A stretch of 64,000 nt of DNA. Origin: Sphingomonas sp. (GTDB lineage Bacteria > Pseudomonadota > Alphaproteobacteria > Sphingomonadales > Sphingomonadaceae). The notes beneath the pieces are model-generated. The model did not search any database. It was not told where the DNA came from and saw only the letters and a program-made list of their open reading frames with translations. Position numbers and translations under genes: made by a program. Below, piece by piece: positions 32,704 to 41,816 of this stretch. Position 1 is the first letter of the stretch; every line of letters starts with the position of its first letter. Location: assembly GCF_019749955.1 (NCBI RefSeq), contig NZ_JAIEPC010000011.1:1-64000 (forward strand). Direction: 5' to 3'.

Positions 32704-33924
32704 TTGCACAAGCATCATAGCGCGCTGGGGTTAGCTGACACCCCGTTCGATTCCGCCATCGGAATTGCTCTCGCTCGGCGTCCGGTTCAGCCGGTAACGC
32801 TCGTTCGTCCCCACGCCGCTGCGCGTGCCGCCCGATTCTTCGTTGAGAAGTTTCCGGGCCGCTCGATGTATGCGGTGAAGGCGAATCCCTCGCCGGATCT
32901 GCTGAAGGTCCTGTGGGAGAGCGGCATCACCCATTACGACGTCGCCTCGATCGGCGAGGTCCGGCTGGTTGCGGAAACGCTGCCGGATGCGACCCTGTGC
33001 TTCATGCACCCGGTCAAGGCGCCCGAAGCGATTGCCGAGGCGTATCACACGCACGGCGTGCGGGTGTTCTCGCTCGACAGCCTCGAAGAGCTGACGAAGA
33101 TCATGGACGCGACCGATGACGCGACTGATCTTACGCTCTGCGTCCGGCTGCGCGTGTCGTCGGAGCATTCGAAGCTGAGCCTTGCGTCGAAGTTCGGGGC
33201 TGCACCAGGTGAGACCAAGGAATTGCTGTTCGCTGCCCGTCAGGCAGCCGATGCGCTCGGTATCTGCTTCCATGTCGGTTCGCAGGCAATGACGCCTGAG
33301 GCCTATGCCAACGCAATCGAGCGCGTCCGCGCGGCGATCGTCGAGGCTGGTGTCACCGTCGACGTCGTCGATGTCGGCGGGGGCTTCCCTTCGTCCTACC
33401 CCGGCATGGAGCCGCCGCCGCTCGAGCGCTACTTTGCGACGATCCACCGCGCGTTCGAAAGCCTGCCGATTTCCTATTCGGCCGAGCTTTGGGCAGAGCC
33501 GGGTCGGGCGTTGTGCGCCGAGTACAGCTCGCTGATCGTGCGGGTGGAGCGTCGCCGTGGCGATGAGCTCTACATCAACGACGGTGCTTACGGCGCGTTG
33601 TTCGATGCCGCACATCTCGGCTGGCAATTTCCGGTGCGGTTGCTCCGGGAGCCCGATTCGAACGCACGCGACATGGACTTCAGCTTCTACGGGCCAACCT
33701 GTGACGATATGGATCACATGGCTGGGCCGTTCCCGCTGCCGGCCGACACGCGCGCGGGTGATTACATCGAGATCGGGATGCTCGGCGCGTACGGCGCTGC
33801 GATGCGGACCGGTTTCAACGGCTTCACCAATGGCGAGACGGTGATCGTCGACGATGAGCCTATGGTGTCGCTCTATGCGGCACCGGCCCGCCGGGTCGCG
33901 AGCGGCAACGTCGTCACGCTGTAA
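32704..33924 (+). CDS. Ornithine/lysine decarboxylase, fold type III
   Basis: 406 residues from a TTG start: GGAGG is nine bases upstream and the open frame beyond it lies in the leader. PLP lysine K59 is in YAVKANPSP; HVGSQ, VGGGFPSSYPG, AEPGRALCA follow; the catalytic cysteine is in GPTCDDMDHM. It makes putrescine from ornithine (cadaverine from lysine is possible). The next gene, a deoxyhypusine-synthase-like enzyme, supports polyamine synthesis. Confidence 0.9.
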   Translation: MHKHHSALGLADTPFDSAIGIALARRPVQPVTLVRPHAAARAARFFVEKFPGRSMYAVKANPSPDLLKVLWESGITHYDVASIGEVRLVAETLPDATLCFMHPVKAPEAIAEAYHTHGVRVFSLDSLEELTKIMDATDDATDLTLCVRLRVSSEHSKLSLASKFGAAPGETKELLFAARQAADALGICFHVGSQAMTPEAYANAIERVRAAIVEAGVTVDVVDVGGGFPSSYPGMEPPPLERYFATIHRAFESLPISYSAELWAEPGRALCAEYSSLIVRVERRRGDELYINDGAYGALFDAAHLGWQFPVRLLREPDSNARDMDFSFYGPTCDDMDHMAGPFPLPADTRAGDYIEIGMLGAYGAAMRTGFNGFTNGETVIVDDEPMVSLYAAPARRVASGNVVTL

Positions 33925-33950
33925 CACAAGCGTAGCAATGCAACACTCTC

Positions 33951-34057
33951 ACCCCTCCCGCTCGCGGGAGGGGCCGGGGGTGGGCATTGCCATTTTGATG
34001 CCTCGCCGCTGGCAAATGACATTCCACCCCTAACCCCTCTCCCACGCAGGAGGGGGA
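33951..34057. repeat. GC-rich dispersed repeat in two inverted parts
   Basis: CCCCTCCCGC-TC-GCGGGAGGGG (33952-33973) is a perfect 10-bp palindrome followed by CCGGGGGTGGGC. The second half, CCACCCCTAACCCCTCTCCC...GGAGGGGG (34025-34056), is its imperfect inverted relative. Elements like this are common between genes in sphingomonads, as I recall. The right end supplies an AGGAGGGGG that may serve as ribosome site for the following gene. Confidence 0.75.
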
Positions 34058-34058
34058 T

Positions 34059-35120
34059 ATGGAGACCAAAATGACCGACACTGCCCTTTCGAACCGCAAG
34101 GCCGAGCTGCTTTCGACCAAGGTCGAGCATATCGACATCACCAGCTTTGATGCGCGCCCGATCATCGAGTCGATGGGCAAGATGAGCTTCACCAGCCGCG
34201 ATCTCGCGCGCGCGACCGGTATCTACAACCAGATGCTCGCCGATCCCGATTGCACGATCTGCCTGGTGATCGCCGGGTCGACCTCGGCGGGCGGGTGCAT
34301 GGACCTTTATGCCGAGCTGGTGCGCTCGAACATGGTCGATTGCGTGATCGCCACGGGCGCGACGATCGTCGACATGGATTTCTTCGAAGGGCTCGGCCAC
34401 AAACATTATCAGGCATTGGAAGTGCCCGACGACGATACGCTGCGCTCGCTCTACATTGATCGCATCTACGACACTTATATCGACGAAGAGCAGTTGCAGG
34501 ATTGCGACCACACGATCCTTGAGATCGCGAATTCGCTCGAGCCGCGCCCTTATTCGAGCCGGGCGTTCATCCGTGAGATGGGCAAATACCTCGTCGAGCA
34601 TGGCAAGAAGGACAACAGCCTCGTCAAGCTCGCGTACGAGCATGACGTGCCGATCTTCTGCCCGGCATTCGTCGACAGCTCGGCGGGCTTTGGCCTCGTC
34701 AAGCATCAGGTCGACCGCGCCAAGGACGGCAAGCCGTACATGGTGCTCGACGCCATCGCCGATTTCCGCGAGCTGACCGACATCAAGATCAAGGCGGGCA
34801 CCACCGGCCTGCTGATGATCGGCGGCGGCGTGCCCAAGAACTTCATTCAGGACACCGTCGTCTGCGCCGAAATTCTTGGCCACGAAGACGTCGAGGTCCA
34901 CAAATATGCGGTGCAAATCACCGTCGCCGATGTCCGCGACGGCGCGTGTTCGTCGTCGACGCTGCAGGAAGCGGCGAGCTGGGGCAAGGTCAACACCGGC
35001 ATCGAGCAGATGGTCTTCGCCGAGGCCGGTTCGGTGATGCCGCTGCTCGCCAGCGACGCCTATCACCGTGGCCATTGGAAAACCCGCACCAAGCGCGCCT
35101 GGGGCAAGCTCTTCGCCTGA
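34059..35120 (+). CDS. Deoxyhypusine-synthase-like protein, probable homospermidine synthase
   Basis: 353 residues of the DHS family (SLEPRPYSSRAFI, STSAGG, IGGGVPKNF with the reactive lysine in VPK). Bacteria lack deoxyhypusine, so such proteins are thought to make homospermidine from putrescine with NAD. Being next to ornithine decarboxylase, and in a lineage known for homospermidine, supports this. The start may be 34059 (ribosome site from the repeat) or 34071 (GGAG six bases upstream). Confidence 0.83.
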   Translation: METKMTDTALSNRKAELLSTKVEHIDITSFDARPIIESMGKMSFTSRDLARATGIYNQMLADPDCTICLVIAGSTSAGGCMDLYAELVRSNMVDCVIATGATIVDMDFFEGLGHKHYQALEVPDDDTLRSLYIDRIYDTYIDEEQLQDCDHTILEIANSLEPRPYSSRAFIREMGKYLVEHGKKDNSLVKLAYEHDVPIFCPAFVDSSAGFGLVKHQVDRAKDGKPYMVLDAIADFRELTDIKIKAGTTGLLMIGGGVPKNFIQDTVVCAEILGHEDVEVHKYAVQITVADVRDGACSSSTLQEAASWGKVNTGIEQMVFAEAGSVMPLLASDAYHRGHWKTRTKRAWGKLFA

Positions 35121-35308
35121 TGGCGAAGGACAACGAACGCTTCGAGCGCCATCGCCAGCCTTGGACCACCGACGAGGTGCAGAAACTGCACCAATTCGCC
35201 AAGAAGGAGATGGCGCTGAAAGCCATCGCCAAGGCGCTCAAGCGCAGCGAGGAATCGGTGCGTGATCGCGCCAAGGCCGACGGGCTGACGATCGCCAAGC
35301 TGCGCTGA
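35120..35308 (+). CDS. Small SANT/Myb-like helix-turn-helix protein
   Basis: 62 residues, product from MAKDNERFERH; its ATG overlaps the previous stop (TGATG). The core WTTDEVQKLHQFAKKEMALK then IAKALKRSEESVRDRAKADG looks like a SANT or Myb DNA-binding helix set, common in small alphaproteobacterial proteins. Its coupling to the deoxyhypusine-synthase-like gene is noteworthy; the function is unknown. Confidence 0.75.
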   Translation: MAKDNERFERHRQPWTTDEVQKLHQFAKKEMALKAIAKALKRSEESVRDRAKADGLTIAKLR

Positions 35309-35313
35309 AGTGC

Positions 35314-36555
35314 TCAGACCGCGCGCATGGCATGGGCATCAAGCGCGGCCGTCAAGGCCGCGATCAACGCGCGCTCGGTATCGCTCAGATACGGGTTCCA
35401 GATATCCAGGATCAGGATGGCGCGATCTCGGTCGCTCCGGTTCCACGCCTCATGGTCGATGGTATCGTCGAAGGCGAAGGCCTTCCCGGGTCGCCATTGC
35501 ACCGTCGAGGCGCCGACCCGGAAGCCGCAATCTGGCGGCACGATCAGCGGAAGGTGGACTACTGCGCGTACATTGCTAACGCCCGTATGCGGCGGGATGT
35601 GGGCGCCAGCTCTCAGAATCGAGAAGAACGCCGCTGGCCCGCGGCCCGGCAGATCAAGCATCGGCAGCGCATCAAGCACTGCGGCAGTCGCCGGACAGCG
35701 CGCGCAAGCACCGGCTTGTCGCTCGCCATCTTTCCACAGGAAGAACGCGCTCCATTCGGGCGATCTGTTAAGATCTTCCCACTGGTTGGTCGGAATCCCG
35801 GGCGCGATGTCGACATAGGGGACGAAGTCGGCAGCGCCTTGATCAATCAGCGCACGAAATTCGTCGATTATCATCGCTGTAGCGGCTTCGAGGCGATCGA
35901 GCCAAGGCACCATGTCACGCGCGAAAAATTCGGCCACCGGCAATCCTGGATACAGAAGTCCGGTAGGCTGGGGATAGAAAACCCGTCGCCTGCCCAGCAC
36001 CACATCGACGCAATGGTCAAAGCGGCTTGCCGCCGCATCGGCGACCTGGCCACGCAGATCGCGGAGCGAAATCGACAAGCTTTGCGCGAGTCTGGCTTGA
36101 TCGGCGGCGATATACCGGCGTGCGTGCCGCAGCACGTCCGCCAAGCCGGGGGGTATTTGGGTATTGTCACCGACGATGTTGAGCACGGCACCATAGGTCG
36201 CAAGCGCTCGACGATCACCTGACTGCTCGAGCAATTGGGCCTTCTGAACGAGTGCCGGAAGCAGATAGGGATCGATGACAAGTGATCGCTCTAAACTCTC
36301 TAGCTGGCCCTCGGCGTCGCCTAGCAAGCGTTGTGCGGTCGCCAAATTGAGCCACAGCGGCGCCGCCGCAGGGTCGAGCGCGACGGCTTGACGAAATGTC
36401 GCTGCCGCTGCCGACGGATCGCGCGCTGCGAGCCGGTTGAGACCGATCGCGTTCAGCAATTTGGGTTGCCCGGGCGACCTTCCCAGCGCACCTTCCAGCA
36501 CCTGAAGCGCCGATCCAAGACGACCCGCCGTTTCCTCGGCCGCTGCCGCTGCCAA
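35314..36555 (-). CDS. Aspartyl/asparaginyl beta-hydroxylase with TPR domain
   Basis: Residues 1-150 form TPR helices (LLNAIGLNRLAARDPSAAAATF, LWLNLATAQRLLGDAEG). The C-terminal part is an Asp/Asn hydroxylase: HIPPHTGVSNVRAVVHLPL has the first His and FAFDDTIDHEAWN the second, with Arg in SDRDRAILILD. Fe(II)/2-oxoglutarate dependent. The start is uncertain: only TTG at 36555 appears close to a ribosome site, while GGAGG lies 40 bases upstream. Confidence 0.85.
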   Translation of the reverse strand: MAAAAAEETAGRLGSALQVLEGALGRSPGQPKLLNAIGLNRLAARDPSAAAATFRQAVALDPAAAPLWLNLATAQRLLGDAEGQLESLERSLVIDPYLLPALVQKAQLLEQSGDRRALATYGAVLNIVGDNTQIPPGLADVLRHARRYIAADQARLAQSLSISLRDLRGQVADAAASRFDHCVDVVLGRRRVFYPQPTGLLYPGLPVAEFFARDMVPWLDRLEAATAMIIDEFRALIDQGAADFVPYVDIAPGIPTNQWEDLNRSPEWSAFFLWKDGERQAGACARCPATAAVLDALPMLDLPGRGPAAFFSILRAGAHIPPHTGVSNVRAVVHLPLIVPPDCGFRVGASTVQWRPGKAFAFDDTIDHEAWNRSDRDRAILILDIWNPYLSDTERALIAALTAALDAHAMRAV

Positions 36556-36736
36556 TATGCTCTCGACAGGGTTGTCCGGGACGCTGATGATCGGCCTCCA
36601 TGTTCCGGCGTGTGGTCAACGATGACGACGGAGGCGTAATGTTCTGCCCGCGATCGTGCAAGCGGTCGTGGTTGTCGCGGGACCAGTCGGCTGCTACCAG
36701 CGCGCTACTTAAGGAACAAGCTAGGGCAATCGCATT

Positions 36737-37198
36737 GTGCCGACCAACAGTCCGATCATCGCGCCCGTCATCGCGCTCATCGCCTGGACGCTTGTCGTCT
36801 GGATCTGGATGTATGCGACGCGGCTCCCGGCAATGTCGCGCGCCGGGATCGACGGCACTAAGATCGTCGGCACGACCGGGCCAGCACTCCGCGCCGATCT
36901 CGTCGCGGGTGGCGAACTCAAAGCGTCATGGGTGGCGGACAATTACAACCACCTGCTCGAACAGCCGACGATTTTCTATGCGATCTGTTTCGTCCATGCG
37001 TTGATTGGCACCGGCGACGGATTCAATGCGCAGATCGCCTGGGCCTATGTCGCGCTGCGGATCGTCCACAGCATCGTCCAGAACACCTTCAACCGCGTGC
37101 TCGTGCGCTTTTCCGTGTTCGTGCTGGCCAGCCTATGCCTGTTCGCGCTGACCCTGCACGCGGCAATGGCCTATTTCGGCTGGCACATGCACGGCTAA
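36737..37198 (+). CDS. MAPEG-family membrane protein
   Basis: 153 residues with four transmembrane helices (PVIALIAWTLVVWIWMYA, TIFYAICFVHALIG, IAWAYVALRIVHSIVQN, FVLASLCLFALTLHAAM). The pattern DNYNHLLEQPTIFY and RIVHS is typical of MAPEG, related to glutathione S-transferase and leukotriene synthase-type enzymes. The start is GTG at 36737. The gene is convergent with the asparagine synthetase-like gene, sharing the last four bases. Confidence 0.85.
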   Translation: MPTNSPIIAPVIALIAWTLVVWIWMYATRLPAMSRAGIDGTKIVGTTGPALRADLVAGGELKASWVADNYNHLLEQPTIFYAICFVHALIGTGDGFNAQIAWAYVALRIVHSIVQNTFNRVLVRFSVFVLASLCLFALTLHAAMAYFGWHMHG

Positions 37199-39087
37199 CA
37201 AAACAGCCGCGCCATCGATCGTTCGAGCATGACGAGTTGCCACAGCGTGCGGCCATGATCGGCGCGTCCGGCGCGGTGATCGGCGGCCAGCCGCTCGATC
37301 GCGGGCATAGCGAACCAACCGGTGCCGCCGAGAATCGGGGACCGTGCGAGCGCGGCAGCTTCGTCGGCCAACGGCCCGCGAAACCAGGCGCTGATCGGCG
37401 TCACGAACCCCATTTTGGGGCGGTAGAGGATGTCCTCGGGCAGATAGCGTTCGAGCGCGTGCTTCATCACCCATTTGCCCTGCCCGCGCCGGATGCGCAG
37501 CGACACGGGGAGCGTCGCGGCAAATTCGATCAGCTTGTAATCGAGCAACGGCTCGCGCGCTTCGAGGCTGACCGCCATGCTGGTGCGATCGACCTTGGTA
37601 AGGATATCGCCGGGCAGCCAATGCTTGAAATCGGCATATTGCGCAGCATCGAGCGGCTCGCGGCCCGGGGCATTCTGCATCGTCGTGAGATAGCGATCCT
37701 CGGCACGGTGCCCGCCCAGCGCCGCGCGCGCGGCATCAGTGAACAGCAGATTGCGCAGCACCGGCGGCGTGACACCCACTGCGCGCGCATAAGCCGTCGC
37801 GCCATCATCGGCGAGGCCGAGAAAAGTGGTCTTGGCGCGAAACCGCTGCGGCGCCCAATCGGCCTTGGGATAATAGCGGCCAAGCGCGCCGAACAGCCGC
37901 GTGCGCAGGCTCGCGGGGATCAGGCCGCGCAGCCGCTCTTCGGCCGCCTGAAAACGATAGCGGCGATAGCCAGCAAAGGCTTCGTCGGCGCCGTCGCCCG
38001 ATAGCGCCACGGTCACGGTTTCACGCGCGAGTTCGCACACCCGGTAGGTCGCGAGCGCCGAGGCATCGGCAAAGGGCTCGTCGAAGGCGGCGACCAACGT
38101 GTCGATCAACGCGAAATCATCCGCCGCGACGATCCGCTCGCGATGTTCGGTCGAAAAGCGCGTCGCGATCTGGTTGGCATAGGCGCGTTCGTCATGATCA
38201 GCGGCGTCGAACCCGATCGTGCAGGTCTTCACCGCCCGCCGCGAGCCCTCCGCCATCAGGGCAACGACTGCTGAACTATCGACCCCGCCCGACAGGAACG
38301 CACCAAGCGGCACATCGGCGATCATCCGCAGGCGCACGGCGGCGCGCATCCGATCGACCAGTTCTTCCTCGATCGCGCTCGCCGAGGCCCGCGTGCGGTT
38401 GCTGAAGTCGAGGTCCCACCATTGCTGCGGCGCAGGTACCGGCTTGCCGCGTTCGATCAGCAGGAAGTGCCCGGCCGCAAGCTTTTGTACGCCAGCGACG
38501 AGGCAGGCGTCGTCGGGCACATAGCCGAACGCCATAAAATCCTCGACCGCGCGGATATCAGGCGTGCGGCGGACGAGCGGGTGCGCGAGCAGCCCCTTGA
38601 GTTCCGAAGCGAATGCCACCGCGCCGTCCGACAGCACCACATAATGGAGCGGCTTCACCCCCATCCGGTCGCGCGCCAGAAACAGCGCTTTGCGGCGATC
38701 ATCATAGAGCGCGAGCGCGAACATGCCGTTGAGCCGGTCGAGCATCGCCGGCCCCCACGTGGCCCAGCCGTAGAGCAAAACTTCGGTATCGCTATCGGTG
38801 CGGAAATGCGCGCCCTTGGCTTCAAGTTCGGCGCGAACCTCGGCAAAGTTATAAATCTCACCGTTATAGCTGACCGAGATCGTCCCATCGGCGCTGTGCA
38901 TCGGCTGCGCGCCGCCGCCGAGATCGATGATCGCGAGGCGCCGGTGGCCAAGGCCGATGCCAGGTGCGGTCCACACCCCTGCCCCGTCTGGCCCGCGATG
39001 CGCCTGCGCATCGGTCATCGCGACGATGCGCGCAGGGTCGATCGGCTTGGGGGTGCCGGGGTAGAACAGCCCCGCAATGCCGCACAT
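37195..39087 (-). CDS. XrtA-system amidotransferase (asparagine synthase family)
   Basis: N-terminal Ntn glutaminase domain with catalytic Cys2 (MCGIAGLF) and an asparagine-synthase domain with PP-loop SGGVDSSAV near residue 260. 630 residues. In exosortase A loci this gene probably amidates or aminates an exopolysaccharide sugar. It is the last gene of the twelve-gene minus-strand run, overlapping the exosortase gene by one base. Confidence 0.9.
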   Translation of the reverse strand: MCGIAGLFYPGTPKPIDPARIVAMTDAQAHRGPDGAGVWTAPGIGLGHRRLAIIDLGGGAQPMHSADGTISVSYNGEIYNFAEVRAELEAKGAHFRTDSDTEVLLYGWATWGPAMLDRLNGMFALALYDDRRKALFLARDRMGVKPLHYVVLSDGAVAFASELKGLLAHPLVRRTPDIRAVEDFMAFGYVPDDACLVAGVQKLAAGHFLLIERGKPVPAPQQWWDLDFSNRTRASASAIEEELVDRMRAAVRLRMIADVPLGAFLSGGVDSSAVVALMAEGSRRAVKTCTIGFDAADHDERAYANQIATRFSTEHRERIVAADDFALIDTLVAAFDEPFADASALATYRVCELARETVTVALSGDGADEAFAGYRRYRFQAAEERLRGLIPASLRTRLFGALGRYYPKADWAPQRFRAKTTFLGLADDGATAYARAVGVTPPVLRNLLFTDAARAALGGHRAEDRYLTTMQNAPGREPLDAAQYADFKHWLPGDILTKVDRTSMAVSLEAREPLLDYKLIEFAATLPVSLRIRRGQGKWVMKHALERYLPEDILYRPKMGFVTPISAWFRGPLADEAAALARSPILGGTGWFAMPAIERLAADHRAGRADHGRTLWQLVMLERSMARLFC

Positions 39088-40601
39088 CAGCGAATGCCCG
39101 CGCTATGATCGGCGATGCGGTCGACCGGGCCGAGCGCGGCGAGGAAACGCGCAATTGCGGCCTCTCCACGCGGCTCCTCCGCCGACACATGCACGGCAAC
39201 CGCAGCCTGACGCCCGCCGAGCAGCCGCGCACGCAGCGTCGCAAGCTTCACCGCGACCGGACTTGCCGTCCGCGTCTCACCGATCCGGTACCAGCTCACC
39301 ACGATCCGCTCGACCGGCCCCGGCGCGGTGATCCGCATCGCCGCGCCGTCCGCGACCGGCGGCAGGCCGCTGACGCGCACCCAGCGATCATCCTCACGCA
39401 ACGGCCCGACACCAAAGGCAACCACTTCGTGCCCCTCGCGCTGGCTGGCATAGACCGCGATTGCGAGATCGACTTGATGGCCTTGCGCGTCGGCATAGCG
39501 CCCGATCAGGAAATGATCCGCGCCGGGATAGTTGGGCGACCATGCCGCGCGCGTGCTTGTCGGCACCTGATGCCAGCCTGGCACTTCCGGCAAGGCGATA
39601 CGCGATGGCAGCGCATCCGCGCGTGCCGCCGAGACGCTGCTCCAAGCGGGGAAGGCAGCGGCGGTGGTCAGGACCAACGCCGCCGCAAGCCACGCGTCGA
39701 TCGTCTGACGCGGCATCGGCAAGCGCGTGACGTCGATCCAGGCCGCATCGGGATCGCGATCGAACCAGCGCCAGCCAATCGCCAGCACCGCCGCCATCAC
39801 CACCCCGAAAAACACCCAGCCATAAACGATATGGTCGAACCCCGTCGCCGCCTCGACCGAGGTCAGATGCGCGGCATAGATCGTGCCGAACGCCCGCAGG
39901 CCATTGGCGATCACCGGCACCACCAGTGCCATCGCCAGAAACGCCGCGCGCCGTGCCCAGGTTACGTAGCAGACGTTCGCCACCAGCACGCCGTAAGCGA
40001 ACATCGCGATCACGAATTTCGCGCCCGAGCAGGCTTCGGCAACCTCGAAATAGCCGTTGGGGATGGTGATCAGCACCCCGTCGACCTGCGCGGGGACGCC
40101 CGCCAGATGCAGCAGCGGGATTGTCATCGCAACCGTCACTTGCTGGAGCGGCGCTTCGAGCCCTTCACCGAACGGCACCAGAAAATAGGCGTAGAGCAAC
40201 GGAAACAGCAGTCCGCGCGCCACCTGTGGCCCGAGCAACGTCACCACCGCGCCCTGGACCATAGTTACTAGCCCCAGATGCCGCGCCAGCGCGACCCCGG
40301 CAGCATCGCCGACCAGCCAACTCAGCCCGCCGAGCGCAACGAGCGCCAGCCCCGGAGCCCAGCCGACCGGCGTCAGCGCGGCGAGCTCATGCCGACGTTG
40401 CCACACCAGCCAACCCACCACCGGGCCAATGAACAGGCAATGTCCAAAGGTCGTGCTGGTCCACCATATCCGCGCGAGATCAGCGGCGTCATGCCCGAAC
40501 AGGACGAGCAGCAGGACGGTCACACCCGGCAGGATGCCGCCCTGCCGACGCCATGCCAGCGGCGTGGGCGCAAATTCCTGCGCAGCGATGGCAATCGTCA
40601 T
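39087..40601 (-). CDS. xrtA: Exosortase A fused to EpsI-type domain
   Basis: Multi-spanning membrane protease/transpeptidase predicted to cut PEP-CTERM tails. The triad C191 (EACSG), R236 (NGLRAF) and H257 (FDHIVYGW) is intact. The C-terminal 200 residues (from about 300) are a periplasmic EpsI-like domain, a common fusion in this group. The four-base overlap with the glycosyltransferase gene marks one operon. No PEP-CTERM substrate gene is in the window. Confidence 0.92.
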   Translation of the reverse strand: MTIAIAAQEFAPTPLAWRRQGGILPGVTVLLLVLFGHDAADLARIWWTSTTFGHCLFIGPVVGWLVWQRRHELAALTPVGWAPGLALVALGGLSWLVGDAAGVALARHLGLVTMVQGAVVTLLGPQVARGLLFPLLYAYFLVPFGEGLEAPLQQVTVAMTIPLLHLAGVPAQVDGVLITIPNGYFEVAEACSGAKFVIAMFAYGVLVANVCYVTWARRAAFLAMALVVPVIANGLRAFGTIYAAHLTSVEAATGFDHIVYGWVFFGVVMAAVLAIGWRWFDRDPDAAWIDVTRLPMPRQTIDAWLAAALVLTTAAAFPAWSSVSAARADALPSRIALPEVPGWHQVPTSTRAAWSPNYPGADHFLIGRYADAQGHQVDLAIAVYASQREGHEVVAFGVGPLREDDRWVRVSGLPPVADGAAMRITAPGPVERIVVSWYRIGETRTASPVAVKLATLRARLLGGRQAAVAVHVSAEEPRGEAAIARFLAALGPVDRIADHSAGIR

Positions 40602-41815
40602 GTCGCCGTCGATACGCTTCGGGCCGATCCAAACGAACGCCCCAGAACGGGATCGAGCGCCGACAGCCGGGCCGACCAGCCATAGCGCTTGAGCACTTGC
40701 GCGCGGGCGGCCAGCCCCAGCGCATGCGCCGCTGCCGGATCCTCGATCAGCGCGGTGATGTGGTCGGCAATCTCACCCACGGTCGTGCCGACGCGGATCG
40801 TGTCGCCGTGGTCAATCCCCTCGGCCGCTGCTGCCGACGCCACCAGCGGCCGCGCCATCGCCATCGCCTCGAGCACCTTGTTCTGCACCCCGCGCGCGAG
40901 TTGTAGCGGCGCCACCACGACCTGCGCGGCGGCGAGCCAACCGCGCACATCGGGCACTTCGCCCGTCACGATGACGCCCGGGATCTTGGTCAGCGCGCGA
41001 ACGGCATCGCTGGGGTTGCGCCCGACGATGGCGAAGCGCGCGGCCGGGTGTTTGACGCGGATGTGCGGAAACACTGTTTCAGCAAACCAGCGCACCGCTT
41101 CGATATTGGGGCGATAATCCATCTGGCCGGTAAAAACGATCAGCGATCCCGCAATCGATTCGATCCGCTTGAACTGCGCACCGGGATCGAAAAACGCGGT
41201 ATCGATGCCATTTTCGACGACATGGACGCGCTCGGCGCGGGCGCGGTTGCGGAACAGGTCGGCTTCGGCTTCGCTGACGAAAAGGCTGGCGGCGGCGCGC
41301 GCGGCGATGCCACGATCATGCTGGAGCAGCAGATTGGCTTCGCGCTGCATCATCCAGCGCATCGGACCCCGCGCGCTTTGGGCATAAGCGGCGAACTTCG
41401 CCGAATCCATGTCGCAAAAGTCCATGATCACCCGAAATCGACCCGCAGGCGGCAGATATTGTGCCATCTGGCTCGAAAACACGAAGACGGTATCGATCGC
41501 TTGGCGCGACATCACGCTTTGCACGGCTTCGGCAAAGGCGCGGCTTTCGAACGCGGTCAGCGACACCGGGCGCCGCCACAACAAGGCTTGCAACGCGGCG
41601 AGCCACTGCGGCTTCGACCGGAAAATGATCGACCGGCTGGCGGTAAAGGGCACCAGCCCGCTCTTGCGCTTCAAATCGTTCGAATCATCGGCAAAGGCGA
41701 CGATATGGACGCGACTGCCCCGCGCGAGGTGCTTGAGCATGTGAAAGCCACGGATCTTGTCGCCACGATCGGGCGGAAAAGGCATGCGGTGGGCCAGGAA
41801 CAGGATGTCGCCCAT
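40598..41815 (-). CDS. XrtA-system glycosyltransferase
   Basis: GT4-like fold: N-terminal MGDILFLAHRMPFPPDRGDKIRGF, donor domain with IVFTGQMDYRPNIEAV, and ENGID and EAMAMARPLVAS motifs. 405 residues. It matches the 'stp1' sugar transferase of PEP-CTERM/exosortase A clusters and builds the extracellular polysaccharide. The start is one base from the FemAB gene's stop. Confidence 0.9.
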   Translation of the reverse strand: MGDILFLAHRMPFPPDRGDKIRGFHMLKHLARGSRVHIVAFADDSNDLKRKSGLVPFTASRSIIFRSKPQWLAALQALLWRRPVSLTAFESRAFAEAVQSVMSRQAIDTVFVFSSQMAQYLPPAGRFRVIMDFCDMDSAKFAAYAQSARGPMRWMMQREANLLLQHDRGIAARAAASLFVSEAEADLFRNRARAERVHVVENGIDTAFFDPGAQFKRIESIAGSLIVFTGQMDYRPNIEAVRWFAETVFPHIRVKHPAARFAIVGRNPSDAVRALTKIPGVIVTGEVPDVRGWLAAAQVVVAPLQLARGVQNKVLEAMAMARPLVASAAAAEGIDHGDTIRVGTTVGEIADHITALIEDPAAAHALGLAARAQVLKRYGWSARLSALDPVLGRSFGSARSVSTAT

Positions 41816-41816
41816 G

